In this document: one piece after another, positions 14,724-23,924 of the stretch
Layout: every line of letters starts with the position of its first letter
Position numbering within the stretch: position 1 is the stretch's first letter
Source of the DNA: Nitrosomonadaceae bacterium
GTDB lineage: Bacteria > Pseudomonadota > Gammaproteobacteria > Burkholderiales > Nitrosomonadaceae
Length of the DNA stretch: 33,636 bases
Direction: 5' to 3'
Assembly (NCBI GenBank): GCA_919902625.1
Contig: CAKKRO010000031.1
Span: forward strand, 1 to 33,636
Program-made: the position numbers and the translations under genes
The notes under the pieces: generated by a model
Told to the model about the DNA's origin: nothing
Database searches by the model: none
The model's input: the letters and a program-made list of their open reading frames with translations, nothing else

Positions 14724-16571
14724 TTACTCAACCGTCACTGCTTTTGCCAGATTTCTTGGTTTATCCACATCAGTACCCCGTTCTAAAGCAACATGGTAAG
14801 CCAATAACTGCAGCGGAATGGTATGCAGAATCGGACTCAGTAAACCTGCATGCTCCGCTAACCGGATGACATGCAGATTCTCACCTTGCGTTATATGGGA
14901 ATCTGCATCAGCAAATACATAGAGCTCACCGCCTCGCGCATGCACCTCCTGCAGGTTTGATTTAAGCTTACCCAGCAACTGATCATTGGGCGCAATGGCA
15001 ACAACAGGCATTTCACTGTCCACTAAAGCCAATGGACCGTGTTTCAATTCTCCCGCAGCATAAGCTTCAGCATGAATATACGAAATCTCCTTGAGCTTAA
15101 GCGCTCCTTCCATAGCAATAGGATAATGAACACCTCTTCCGAGAAATAATGCATGACGCTTTTGTGCAAAACGCTTGGCCCAAATCCTGACCTGTGGCTC
15201 GACTTGTAATGCGTGTTGCAAAGCCACTGGCAGATGCCTTAGCGACGCGATCATCCGTTGTTCATCTTCACTGGACAGTTTATGGCGCATCTTTGCCAGT
15301 GTCACCGTCAGCAGCAACAACGAAGCCAATTGTGTCGTAAATGCTTTGGTTGAGGCCACACCAATCTCTGGACCAGCTCGAGTGAGGAAACGTAAATCAG
15401 TCTGTCGTATCAAGGCACTTTCCGGCACATTACAAATAGCAAGGCTATATTGATGACCCAGCTTCTTTGCATAATTCAGTGCCGCCAAAGTATCGGCAGT
15501 TTCGCCCGATTGAGAAATGCCGATCACTAACGTGTTTGGATCTGTAACGGGATTACGGTATCGATATTCGCTGGCAATCTCGACGTTGCATGGTAAACCG
15601 GCAACAGTTTCCAGCCAATATCGAGCCACCAGACCCGCATGATAGCTGGTGCCGCATGCCAGAATCAGAATATGATTGATGCTGGAAAATATTTCTTCCG
15701 CTTCACTGCCAAATAAATTGGGGGAAATAGATTGCGCATTGAATACCATCTCCAGCGTATTAGCCACAGCGCTTGGTTGCTCAAATATTTCCTTTTGCAT
15801 GAAGTGTGCATACGGCCCCAGCCCAATCGCTTCATTGGATAAATGGCTTTCATGGACGGCACGCTCAACCGCTTCACCTAAGTGATTGCGCAAACAATTC
15901 ACAATTCGATAACCACGGCTACTCAATTCAGCGACATCACCCTCTTCCAGATAAATGATATCGCGCGTGGTTTGCAACAAGGCAGAAGTATCCGAAGCTA
16001 CATAATTGCCGCTCTTCCCTATACCCAATAATAAGGGGGCTCCATTGCGCGCAACAACAATACGTTCCGGATGTGCTTCTTCCATTACAGCTATTGCATA
16101 AGCGCCTTGTAATTCTGCGATGGATAAACAAACTGCCTGAAATAAATCGGTGACTTGCTCAAGATTAAAAGCTATCAGATGTGCGATCACTTCGGTATCC
16201 GTATCTGATGAAAACTTGAATCCCTTGTTTATTAGATGAGATCGTATGGCTTCGTGATTCTCTATGATTCCATTATGCACAACAGCAATTCTAGAAATCT
16301 CTCCAGAGAAATGAGGGTGCGCATTACGTTCAGAAGGCTCCCCATGTGTTGCCCAGCGGGTATGGGCTATGCCTGCCAGTCCTTGTGCTCTCTGCTGTGC
16401 CACAAGTTTGCTGAGTTCAGTCACACGACCCGTGGTGCGCACTCTTTGTAACCCATGATTGGTTACCACCAGCCCTGCCGAGTCGTATCCTCTATATTCC
16501 AAGCGTAGCAGGCCTTCCAGCAGAACGGGAACTACATTTGCATGAGCAATAGCACCAATTATTCCGCACAT
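14724..16571 (-). CDS. glmS: Glutamine-fructose-6-phosphate aminotransferase (isomerising)
   Basis: A 615-residue enzyme making glucosamine-6-phosphate, the first step toward UDP-GlcNAc. The N-terminal glutamine amidotransferase domain starts MCGIIGAIA with catalytic Cys2 and contains HTRWATHGEPSERNAHPH. Two SIS sugar-isomerase domains follow (ACGTSYHAGLVARYW, SQSGETADTLAAL), and the C-terminus ends DKPRNLAKAVTVE as expected. It is the second gene after glmU with a 58-base gap. I see no glmS ribozyme signature, which is otherwise typical of Gram-positive bacteria. Confidence 0.98.
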   Translation of the reverse strand: MCGIIGAIAHANVVPVLLEGLLRLEYRGYDSAGLVVTNHGLQRVRTTGRVTELSKLVAQQRAQGLAGIAHTRWATHGEPSERNAHPHFSGEISRIAVVHNGIIENHEAIRSHLINKGFKFSSDTDTEVIAHLIAFNLEQVTDLFQAVCLSIAELQGAYAIAVMEEAHPERIVVARNGAPLLLGIGKSGNYVASDTSALLQTTRDIIYLEEGDVAELSSRGYRIVNCLRNHLGEAVERAVHESHLSNEAIGLGPYAHFMQKEIFEQPSAVANTLEMVFNAQSISPNLFGSEAEEIFSSINHILILACGTSYHAGLVARYWLETVAGLPCNVEIASEYRYRNPVTDPNTLVIGISQSGETADTLAALNYAKKLGHQYSLAICNVPESALIRQTDLRFLTRAGPEIGVASTKAFTTQLASLLLLTVTLAKMRHKLSSEDEQRMIASLRHLPVALQHALQVEPQVRIWAKRFAQKRHALFLGRGVHYPIAMEGALKLKEISYIHAEAYAAGELKHGPLALVDSEMPVVAIAPNDQLLGKLKSNLQEVHARGGELYVFADADSHITQGENLHVIRLAEHAGLLSPILHTIPLQLLAYHVALERGTDVDKPRNLAKAVTVE

Positions 16572-16629
16572 TTCAGATTCTTCCCTTCACGCCGTTTGTC
16601 CGAATAGAACGATTGATAACGTGTCATCA

Positions 16630-18003
16630 TTACTTTTTCGATTTTACCGGGCGCTTCCATTCAGTAAAACTAACTTGCTTGGTTCTCGTTACGGTCAAAG
16701 CACCTTCCGGAGTATTTCTCGTAATCGTTGATCCAGCACCAATTGTTGAGCCTTTAGAAATTTTGACCGGTGCCACAAGCTGTGTACCTGATCCTATAAA
16801 TACGTCATCTTCGATAATAGTCTGATGCTTATTAGCGCCATCATAATTACAAGTAATTGTTCCAGCACCGATATTGACATTTTCCCCAACAATAGAATCA
16901 CCAATATAACTTAAGTGATTCGCCTTGCTGCCCAATCCAACCTGGCTATTCTTGACTTCCACAAAATTACCAATATGCACTCTGTTGGAAAGTTTACTAC
17001 CTGGACGAATGCGGGCATAAGGGCCTATCTTGCAATTTTCGCCTATTTCAGTATCTTCAATCAGGCTATAGGGAAGAATCACAGTTTTCGCAGCCACTGT
17101 TACATTCTTTAATATGCAGTGCGCTCCCACCTGCACAGCATCATTCAATTTGACGGCTCCTTCAAAAATACAATTGATATCAATTTCAACATCGGACCCG
17201 CACACAAGCTCTCCGCGTATATCAATACGTGCCGGATCAGATAAACCAACCCCCCTATCCAGAAGCTTGTCGGCATACACCTTCTGATAGATCCGTTCAA
17301 GCTCGGCCAGTTGGCGTCTATTATTAACGCCCATCACTTCCCAGAGATTTTCTGGTTGTGAAGATGCGACATAAACATTCTGCTTTACAGCTATTGCAAT
17401 AATATCTGTCAGATAATATTCATGCTGCATGTTATTGTTTTCAAGTTTTGGCAACCATTCATGTAAATAAACATTGGGTATCAGCATAACCCCGGTGTTA
17501 ATTTCATGGATGGCCTGTTGTTCAGCGTCGGCGTCTTTTTGTTCAATGATAGCTATGATTGTTCTTGTTTCAGAGTCACGCACAATTCTGCCATATCCGA
17601 ATGGATCTTCGACTACTGCAGTTAATAATGCACAATATTTTCCTCGTGCTATGACTATCAGTTCTCGAAGTGTATGGATACTGACTAATGGAACATCCCC
17701 ATACAGCACAAGTGTCAAACCATCTTTATCCAGATGAGACTGCACTTGCATGACCGCATGCCCCGTACCCAATTGGCGCTCTTGCATTACCCAGGTCAAA
17801 TCGTCACCAACGATCGATCGCTGAATCAGCTCACCGCCATGACCTATGACAATGCAGATTTTATTGGGCGATAACAACCGGGCGGTATTAATGACATGTA
17901 GGAGTAATGGATTTCCCGCCAAAGTATGTAACACCTTGGGTAACGAGGATTGCATGCGTTTTCCGGCGCCTGCTGCGAGTATTACAATATTAAGCTTTGA
18001 CAC
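16630..18003 (-). CDS. glmU: Bifunctional GlmU: GlcNAc-1-P uridyltransferase / GlcN-1-P acetyltransferase
   Basis: A 457-residue bifunctional enzyme finishing UDP-GlcNAc synthesis. The N-terminal pyrophosphorylase has LAAGAGKRMQSSLPKVL and the metal-site YGDVPLV. After a linker helix (VMGVNNRRQLAELERIYQ), the C-terminal half is a left-handed beta helix of hexapeptide repeats ending with the acetyltransferase site (SYIGDSIVGENVNIGAGTIT). I choose the GTG at 18003, which gives the normal N-terminus VSKLNIVILAAG; an upstream in-frame TTG at 18039 would add 12 atypical residues. It lies downstream of the atp operon terminator and so probably has its own promoter. Confidence 0.97.
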   Translation of the reverse strand: MSKLNIVILAAGAGKRMQSSLPKVLHTLAGNPLLLHVINTARLLSPNKICIVIGHGGELIQRSIVGDDLTWVMQERQLGTGHAVMQVQSHLDKDGLTLVLYGDVPLVSIHTLRELIVIARGKYCALLTAVVEDPFGYGRIVRDSETRTIIAIIEQKDADAEQQAIHEINTGVMLIPNVYLHEWLPKLENNNMQHEYYLTDIIAIAVKQNVYVASSQPENLWEVMGVNNRRQLAELERIYQKVYADKLLDRGVGLSDPARIDIRGELVCGSDVEIDINCIFEGAVKLNDAVQVGAHCILKNVTVAAKTVILPYSLIEDTEIGENCKIGPYARIRPGSKLSNRVHIGNFVEVKNSQVGLGSKANHLSYIGDSIVGENVNIGAGTITCNYDGANKHQTIIEDDVFIGSGTQLVAPVKISKGSTIGAGSTITRNTPEGALTVTRTKQVSFTEWKRPVKSKK

Positions 18004-18212
18004 AACATTGATCGTCTTTCTCAAATTTGGATAAACCAATTAACATTGATGAGTAGCCTCATGAGAATCTGTAAAAAAATATTCTGCGAATAATCAAAAC
18101 AGTTCTATTGAGTTCTATTGTAGTTCGATACTTTGCCTTCCATTAAACATTTTTAGTATCCTAAAGATACTTGTTTCTGGATATCGGCAGCGCAAATCCA
18201 TGTAACAGACAC

Positions 18213-18240
18213 AAAAAAGGCGACACTCGTCGCCTTTTTT
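18213..18240 (-). terminator. Strong terminator of the ATP synthase operon
   Basis: A perfect 12-base stem (AAAAAAGGCGAC at 18213-18224, GTCGCCTTTTTT at 18229-18240) with a four-base loop lies 20 bases after the atpC stop. The A- and T-runs on both sides make it a bidirectional intrinsic terminator. It separates atpC from glmU on the same strand. Confidence 0.93.
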
Positions 18241-18259
18241 GCTAGTTAAGTAATTTAGG

Positions 18260-18682
18260 TTAATGTCCACGTTTTCTTAGTTTATCAATCGCGGCTAATT
18301 GCGCTACAGCTTCCATCAATTCTGCCTGTGCCTTCGCATAATCCAATTCAGATTCTCGATTTTTCATGGCTTCTTCAGCTGCTCGTTTTGCTTCGATAGC
18401 TTTTGCTTCATCAAGATCATGGCTACGCACAGCGGTGTCAGCCAAAATGGTAACAATATCGGGTTGAACTTCTAACAAGCCACCCGATACATAAACAAGT
18501 TCCTCTTCTTTTAATTGCGCTTTGATACGCACCATTCCAGATTTGATTCTTGTCAACATGGGTGTATGACGCGGATAAATGCCTACCTCGCCCATTTGTG
18601 CCGGTGCTACTAAAAACTCCACCGGACCAGAGTAAATCGACTCTTCCGCACTAACGATATCAAGATGAAAAATGATGCCCAT
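18260..18682 (-). CDS. atpC: ATP synthase F1 subunit epsilon
   Basis: A 140-residue protein with the N-terminal beta-sandwich (FHLDIVSAEESIYSGPVEFLVAP) and a C-terminal helical hairpin (KAIEAKRAAEEAMKNRE onward). The epsilon subunit links the gamma shaft to the c-ring and can inhibit ATP hydrolysis. It is the last gene of the operon, 17 bases after atpD, and is followed by the terminator. Confidence 0.97.
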   Translation of the reverse strand: MGIIFHLDIVSAEESIYSGPVEFLVAPAQMGEVGIYPRHTPMLTRIKSGMVRIKAQLKEEELVYVSGGLLEVQPDIVTILADTAVRSHDLDEAKAIEAKRAAEEAMKNRESELDYAKAQAELMEAVAQLAAIDKLRKRGH

Positions 18683-18699
18683 TGATATGATCTCTATAT

Positions 18700-20079
18700 T
18701 TATTGAAGTGTTTTAGCTTTCTCAACGGCTTCTTCGATGCTGCCCACCATGTAGAATGCCTGCTCCGGCAGTTCATCATATTCACCTTCAACAATGCCTT
18801 TAAAGCCTTTAATAGTATCCTTGAGCGATACATATTTTCCTGGAGATCCAGTAAAGACTTCGGCCACATTAAATGGCTGTGATAAGAATCGCTGAATCTT
18901 ACGAGCGCGGCTTACTGCCAGTTTATCTTCAGGTGATAACTCATCCATACCCAGAATGGCAATAATATCTCTTAATTCTTTATAGCGTTGCAATGTCTGC
19001 TGCACAGCACGAGCGGTATTGTAGTGATCCTCACCCACCACCTGCGGATCAAGCTGGCGTGATGTTGAATCCAATGGATCTACTGCTGGATAAATACCTA
19101 ACGATGCAATATCGCGAGACAACACAACAGTTGCGTCCAGATGTCCAAAAGTTGTCGCCGGAGAGGGATCGGTTAAATCGTCCGCAGGAACATAGACTGC
19201 CTGTATGGATGTGATCGAGCCGGTTTTAGTTGAAGTAATACGTTCTTGCAGCCGACCCATTTCTTCAGCCAATGTCGGTTGATAACCTACAGCCGACGGC
19301 ATACGGCCCAGCAATGCCGAAACTTCCGTTCCAGCCAATGTGTAGCGATATATATTGTCTACAAAAAATAACACATCACGGCCTTCGTCACGGAAGGCCT
19401 CAGCCATGGTCAAACCTGTTAATGCTACCCGTAAACGATTACCCGGCGGTTCATTCATTTGCCCATAAACCAATGCAACTTTGTCCAGTACATTGGAATC
19501 TTTCATTTCATGATAAAAGTCATTTCCTTCACGAGTACGTTCACCCACACCCGCAAAAACCGAATATCCGCTGTGTTCAATCGCAATATTACGAATCAAC
19601 TCCATCATGTTAACCGTTTTTCCAACGCCTGCGCCGCCAAACAAGCCAACCTTGCCGCCCTTCGCAAAGGGACAAATCAGATCAATCACCTTGATACCGG
19701 TTTCCAACAATTCGGTCGATGCGGACAGTTCATCAAATGCAGGCGCTTCACGATGGATAGACATACTTTGCTCTGCGCCTACTTCGCCCATTTCATCAAT
19801 AGGACGACCTAAAACGTCCATAATACGGCCTAACGTTTTAGTTCCAACAGGAACGGTAATCTGTTTGCCGGTATTCTCAACTATCATGCCACGGCGCAAT
19901 CCATCCGAGGATCCAAGTGCAATGGTACGCACTATACCGTCGCCTAATTGTTGTTGCACTTCCAGCGTAAGCTCTGAACCTTCCATTATCAATGCATCGT
20001 ATACTTTTGGAATAGATTCACGTGAGAATTCCACATCAATCACTGCACCGATACACTGAACAATTTTTCCTTGACTCAT
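18700..20079 (-). CDS. atpD: ATP synthase F1 subunit beta
   Basis: The 459-residue catalytic subunit. Walker A is GGAGVGKT (148-155), followed by the catalytic glutamate in GERTREGND (179-187) and Walker B in VLFFVDNI. The segment ALLGRMPSAVGYQPTLAEEM is intact, and the DELSPEDKLAVSRARKIQRF region corresponds to the DELSEED loop that talks to epsilon. One mild difference from the usual sequence is IYRY in place of IYRF just after Walker B. It lies 27 bases downstream of atpG. Confidence 0.99.
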   Translation of the reverse strand: MSQGKIVQCIGAVIDVEFSRESIPKVYDALIMEGSELTLEVQQQLGDGIVRTIALGSSDGLRRGMIVENTGKQITVPVGTKTLGRIMDVLGRPIDEMGEVGAEQSMSIHREAPAFDELSASTELLETGIKVIDLICPFAKGGKVGLFGGAGVGKTVNMMELIRNIAIEHSGYSVFAGVGERTREGNDFYHEMKDSNVLDKVALVYGQMNEPPGNRLRVALTGLTMAEAFRDEGRDVLFFVDNIYRYTLAGTEVSALLGRMPSAVGYQPTLAEEMGRLQERITSTKTGSITSIQAVYVPADDLTDPSPATTFGHLDATVVLSRDIASLGIYPAVDPLDSTSRQLDPQVVGEDHYNTARAVQQTLQRYKELRDIIAILGMDELSPEDKLAVSRARKIQRFLSQPFNVAEVFTGSPGKYVSLKDTIKGFKGIVEGEYDELPEQAFYMVGSIEEAVEKAKTLQ

Positions 20080-20106
20080 CGTTGTTCCCTAAATACTAAA
20101 AATGTT

Positions 20107-20991
20107 TTAAACAGCCGCCGCGCCCCCGACGATCTCCGACAATTCCTTGGTAATTGCCGCTTGCCGGGACTTATTGTAAATCAATGTCAGCTCATCAATG
20201 ACACTTCCTGCATTATCTGATGCAGCCTTCATAGCCACCATTCTTGCAGATTGCTCAGATGCCATATTCTCAGTGACTGCCTGATATATCAGCGCTTCCA
20301 CATAACGTACCATGATATCGTCTATAACTGGTTTTGCTTCTGGCTCATAGATGTAATCCCATGTGATTTTTGGCTTATCATCATTAGGCTCTTCACTTTG
20401 TATACGCTCATCAGTCAGCGGAAGCAGTTGTTCCATCACCGGTTCTTGCTTCATGGTATTTATAAATCGATTATAAAAAATATATACCCGATCAAACTGA
20501 TCCTGCGTATAACCATCTAACACTACTTTAACTGCACCTATGAGTTTTGCCATGTCGGGTGTATCACCCAATCCCACGACTTGGGAAGTAACATTAGCAT
20601 TGATTCGACTCATAAAACCCAAGCCTTTGTTACCGATACAACACACTTCTATTTGCTCGCCTTCTGATTGCCAGACCTTCATTTGACTCAAAGCTCTACG
20701 CAAAATATTTGTGTTCAAACCACCACAAAGTCCTTTATCAGAAGTCACAATGATGATACCAACACGTTTGACCGTATCCCTCTCGATCAGAAAAGGATGC
20801 CGATACTCTGTATTTGCCCGGCTCATATGTGCCGCGACAGTACGGATTTTCTCTCCGTAAGGTCGTGCTTTTTTCATACGATCCTGAGCCTTACGCATTT
20901 TAGATGCTGCCACCATTTCCATAGCGCGCGTTATCTTTTGCGTATTTTTTACGCTTTTTATTTTATTGCGTACTTCTCTGCTGCCTGCCAT
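20107..20991 (-). CDS. atpG: ATP synthase F1 subunit gamma
   Basis: The 294-residue central shaft subunit. The N-terminal coiled coil (MAGSREVRNKIKSVKNTQKI and then TRAMEMVAASKMRKAQ) and the C-terminal helix (SDNAGSVIDELTLIYNKSRQ) are the conserved ends that rotate inside the alpha-beta ring. The segment SDKGLCGGLNTN is also diagnostic. It starts three bases after the atpA stop. A long plus-strand frame over its 5' end is a shadow. Confidence 0.98.
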   Translation of the reverse strand: MAGSREVRNKIKSVKNTQKITRAMEMVAASKMRKAQDRMKKARPYGEKIRTVAAHMSRANTEYRHPFLIERDTVKRVGIIIVTSDKGLCGGLNTNILRRALSQMKVWQSEGEQIEVCCIGNKGLGFMSRINANVTSQVVGLGDTPDMAKLIGAVKVVLDGYTQDQFDRVYIFYNRFINTMKQEPVMEQLLPLTDERIQSEEPNDDKPKITWDYIYEPEAKPVIDDIMVRYVEALIYQAVTENMASEQSARMVAMKAASDNAGSVIDELTLIYNKSRQAAITKELSEIVGGAAAV

Positions 20992-20994
20992 CGC

Positions 20995-22536
20995 TTAATA
21001 AGTTCCGTTTTGCTTGAAGTCTTGAATAGCCGCTGTCAATTCTTTTTCTGTTTCAGCATCGAGCTCTTTATTCCTTTCTATCTTGTCAAGAATTGCACCA
21101 TGTTGGCCACGTATATAGCTTTTCAAGGCAGATTCAAATGCCAATGCCCGCTTTACTTCAACATCGTCGTAATAACCGTTATTGATCGCAAACAAAGTAA
21201 GCGCCATTTCGGATACGCTTAATGTTGCATATTGAGGTTGCTTCATAAGCTCGGTTGCCATTTTCCCGCGCTCAAGCTGTTTACGGGTCGCTTCATCCAG
21301 ATCGGATGCAAACTGAGCAAATGCTGCCAACTCACGATATTGCGCCAACGCCAGACGTATACCGCCACCTAATTTTTTAATAACCTTCGTTTGCGCTGCA
21401 CCGCCCACACGTGAAACTGACACACCCGCATTAATAGCTGGGCGTATACCTGCATTGAACAAATCTGTTTCCAGAAATATTTGTCCATCGGTAATCGAAA
21501 TCACGTTTGTTGGCACAAAGGCAGTTACGTCACCCGCTTGTGTTTCAATGATTGGCAAAGCGGTCAACGATCCCGTCTTACCTTTTACCGCGCCATTTGT
21601 AGCTTTTTCTACATAGGCAGCACTCACTCTTGCCGCCCTCTCCAAGAGGCGCGAATGCAGATAAAACACATCGCCTGGATACGCCTCCCGTCCTGGAGGA
21701 CGTCTTAACAGCAATGAAATCTGCCGGTATGCCCAAGCCTGTTTCGTCAAGTCATCATAAACAATCAGAGCATCCTGACCTTTGTCACGGAAATACTCGC
21801 CCATGGTACATCCTGAGTAGGGCGCAATAAATTGCATAGCTGCCGACTCTGATGCCGTTGCCGCCACCACAATGGTATATTCCATTGCACCATGTTCTTC
21901 CAGTTTACGTACCACGTTTGCAATCGAAGATGCTTTCTGTCCGACCGCAACATAAATACAGAACATGTTCTGGCCTTTCTGATTGATAATCGCATCAATG
22001 GCTACGGCAGTTTTTCCTGTCTGACGATCGCCGATAATCAATTCACGCTGGCCACGCCCGACCGGCACCATTGAATCTACTGATTTCAGTCCGGTCTGAA
22101 CAGGCTGATCAACAGATTGCCGCCAGATAACGCCCGGTGCAATTTTCTCGATAGGCTCCGATCTCTCCGCTGTGATCGGCCCTTTACCATCTATCGGCTG
22201 TCCTAACGCATTCACAACACGACCCAGCAAACCCTCGCCAACAGGCACTTCCAGAATACGTCCCGTACATTTAACGGTATCGCCTTCACAAATATGCTCA
22301 TAAGCGCCCATAATAACCGCGCCTACTGAATCACGTTCGAGATTCAGCGCCAAGCCAAATGTATTACCTGGAAATTCCAACATTTCACCTTGCATCACAT
22401 CTGACAAGCCGTGAATGCGCACAATACCGTCTGTGACGGATACAATTGTTCCTTGCGTACGAACTTCTGCTGTATCAGCAAGTCCTTCTATCCTCTTTTT
22501 AATCAGCTCACTGATTTCGGATGGATTTAACTGCAT
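20995..22536 (-). CDS. atpA: ATP synthase F1 subunit alpha
   Basis: The 513-residue non-catalytic nucleotide-binding subunit. It starts MQLNPSEISELIKKRIEG, has the P-loop GDRQTGKT (169-176) and the family signature PAINAGVSVSRVGG, whose arginine reaches the catalytic site on beta. The C-terminal helical domain is complete (AAIQDFKQNGTY). Spacing is 12 bases from atpH and three bases to atpG. Confidence 0.99.
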   Translation of the reverse strand: MQLNPSEISELIKKRIEGLADTAEVRTQGTIVSVTDGIVRIHGLSDVMQGEMLEFPGNTFGLALNLERDSVGAVIMGAYEHICEGDTVKCTGRILEVPVGEGLLGRVVNALGQPIDGKGPITAERSEPIEKIAPGVIWRQSVDQPVQTGLKSVDSMVPVGRGQRELIIGDRQTGKTAVAIDAIINQKGQNMFCIYVAVGQKASSIANVVRKLEEHGAMEYTIVVAATASESAAMQFIAPYSGCTMGEYFRDKGQDALIVYDDLTKQAWAYRQISLLLRRPPGREAYPGDVFYLHSRLLERAARVSAAYVEKATNGAVKGKTGSLTALPIIETQAGDVTAFVPTNVISITDGQIFLETDLFNAGIRPAINAGVSVSRVGGAAQTKVIKKLGGGIRLALAQYRELAAFAQFASDLDEATRKQLERGKMATELMKQPQYATLSVSEMALTLFAINNGYYDDVEVKRALAFESALKSYIRGQHGAILDKIERNKELDAETEKELTAAIQDFKQNGTY

Positions 22537-22548
22537 TTTATTTAACTC

Positions 22549-23085
22549 CTAGCTTTTAAGGGCAACAGCCATGGCTTCAAGTTTACCGCGAACTGAGGCA
22601 TCGAGAATTTCATCACCAACTTCAACTTTAATTCCACCAATTAATTCCGGATCAATACTTACTTGAGCCTCTATCTTACGCTTAAATTTTTGTTCGAGAT
22701 CTTCAACCAATTTCTTGAGTTGCCTATTTTCAATTGCAAATGCGCTAACGATTCTCGCTTCCAAAACACCTTCATGCCGTGCTTTCAATTGCTCGAATAA
22801 TTGACTGATCTGAGACAGAACAACTACGCGTTTATTTTCTATCAGCAACATCACAAGATTGCGAGCCTCAGCATTAAATTTGCCGCGGCCTATCTCCAGA
22901 AATATATCGCCTAGCTGCTTTGCAGAGACCCTTGGATTGCCAATCAGCAACTTTACTTGTTCATCTTCAGCAATCTCTGCCGCCAATTGCAGCATTTTTG
23001 ACCACTGAGACAAGCTATTATTCGCCACAGCCATCTTATACACCGCATCTGCGTAGGGCCTTGCAACAGTTATCGCCTCAGCCAT
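22549..23085 (-). CDS. atpH: ATP synthase F1 subunit delta
   Basis: The 178-residue peripheral-stalk cap. MAEAITVARPYADAVYKMA is the standard N-terminal start, and the C-terminal IDPELIGGIKVEVGDEILDA segment is the conserved delta/OSCP signature that contacts subunit b. Its ATG overlaps the atpF stop by one base (TAATG), implying translational coupling. Confidence 0.97.
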   Translation of the reverse strand: MAEAITVARPYADAVYKMAVANNSLSQWSKMLQLAAEIAEDEQVKLLIGNPRVSAKQLGDIFLEIGRGKFNAEARNLVMLLIENKRVVVLSQISQLFEQLKARHEGVLEARIVSAFAIENRQLKKLVEDLEQKFKRKIEAQVSIDPELIGGIKVEVGDEILDASVRGKLEAMAVALKS

Positions 23086-23558
23086 TATTTCAAATCTTCC
23101 TCTATTGAAGCGAGCATATCGGCATGCGCTTTGGCATCCACTTCACGACGCAGTATTTTTGCCGCTCCCGCAACAGCCAGCTCGGCAACATGTTGCCGCA
23201 ACGCTTCTTTAGCGCTGAACATCTCATGTTCTATATCCGCTTTTGCGCCAGCAACTATTCGATCACCTTCTTCTTTCGCCGATTTTTTTGCCTCTTCAAC
23301 AATTTCTGTAGCTCGTTTCTCAGCTTGCAAAATTATTTCTGACGCACGTTGCTTCGCCTCTTTCAATACATCAGATGAACGCTGGCTTGCCAGCTCCAGC
23401 TCATGCCGGCCACGTTCTCCAGCAGCCAATCCATCCGCAATCGTTTTCTGACGCTCTTCAATTGCACGCAGCAATGGCGGCCATACATATTTAACAGTGA
23501 ACCAAATAAATATTGAAAAGGCTACCGCCTGAGAAATTAAAGTAAAGTTAATATTCAT
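23085..23558 (-). CDS. atpF: ATP synthase Fo subunit b
   Basis: A 157-residue stator protein: one N-terminal membrane helix (MNINFTLISQAVAFSIFIWF and the following residues) and a long charged alpha-helical dimerisation domain (about 30-150) rich in Ala, Glu, Lys and Arg. Only one b-type subunit is present, as usual for non-photosynthetic proteobacteria. It follows atpE after 40 bases. Confidence 0.97.
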   Translation of the reverse strand: MNINFTLISQAVAFSIFIWFTVKYVWPPLLRAIEERQKTIADGLAAGERGRHELELASQRSSDVLKEAKQRASEIILQAEKRATEIVEEAKKSAKEEGDRIVAGAKADIEHEMFSAKEALRQHVAELAVAGAAKILRREVDAKAHADMLASIEEDLK

Positions 23559-23598
23559 GACAAGCCTGTAATATCTGATCTATACAGCAATCGCATTA

Positions 23599-23871
23599 TT
23601 ATTGGATAACTGCCAGCAATGGATTACCAAACGCAAACAGCATTGCCAAACCTACAGCAATAATAAATGACGCATCAGTTAAACCCAGCAAAAGAAACAC
23701 TTTGCCCTGTAAAGTCGGTATCATCTCCGGCTGACGTGCAGCGCCCTCCAAAAACCGGCTACACATCACGCCTACACCGATACACGCGCCAGCCGCACCG
23801 AGACCGATCATCAAACCAATACCTATTCCGGTATATGCCTGAATCATTGCCAAATACTGCAAATTATCCAT
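23599..23871 (-). CDS. atpE: ATP synthase Fo subunit c
   Basis: A 90-residue proteolipid forming the rotor ring. Helix 1 is glycine-rich (GIGIGLMIGLGAAGACIGVG), the polar loop is ARQPE (45-49), and helix 2 carries the proton-binding carboxylate D66 in GLTDASFI. I see no Gln/Glu pattern that would point to sodium coupling, so proton coupling is expected. An AAAGGA site precedes the ATG. Confidence 0.98.
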   Translation of the reverse strand: MDNLQYLAMIQAYTGIGIGLMIGLGAAGACIGVGVMCSRFLEGAARQPEMIPTLQGKVFLLLGLTDASFIIAVGLAMLFAFGNPLLAVIQ

Positions 23872-23924
23872 TTCAATTTCCTTTTATTAAGATTAATGAT
23901 TTTGCAACAAATAAAACTTTAAGA

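Noticed and set aside
16572..16629. glmS ribozyme/riboswitch ahead of glmS
   Set aside because: Only 58 bases separate glmU and glmS, too little for the ribozyme, which is known chiefly from Gram-positive bacteria.
18101..18120. Tandem 10-base direct repeat (AGTTCTATTG twice) upstream of glmU
   Set aside because: Only two units and no further copies. It is too short to call a regulatory or mobile feature.
18149..18172. Small dyad AGTATC/GATACT upstream of glmU as an operator or promoter element
   Set aside because: Six-base arms are expected by chance in AT-rich spacers, and no promoter hexamers are aligned with it.
19607..20059. 150-residue plus-strand frame opposite atpD
   Set aside because: A codon-structure shadow of a highly conserved gene; rich in Pro and Ser with no motif.
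20668..21222. 184-residue plus-strand open frame across the atpA-atpG junction
   Set aside because: It is antisense to two clear ATP synthase genes, rich in Cys/His/Phe as shadow frames are, and has no recognisable domain.
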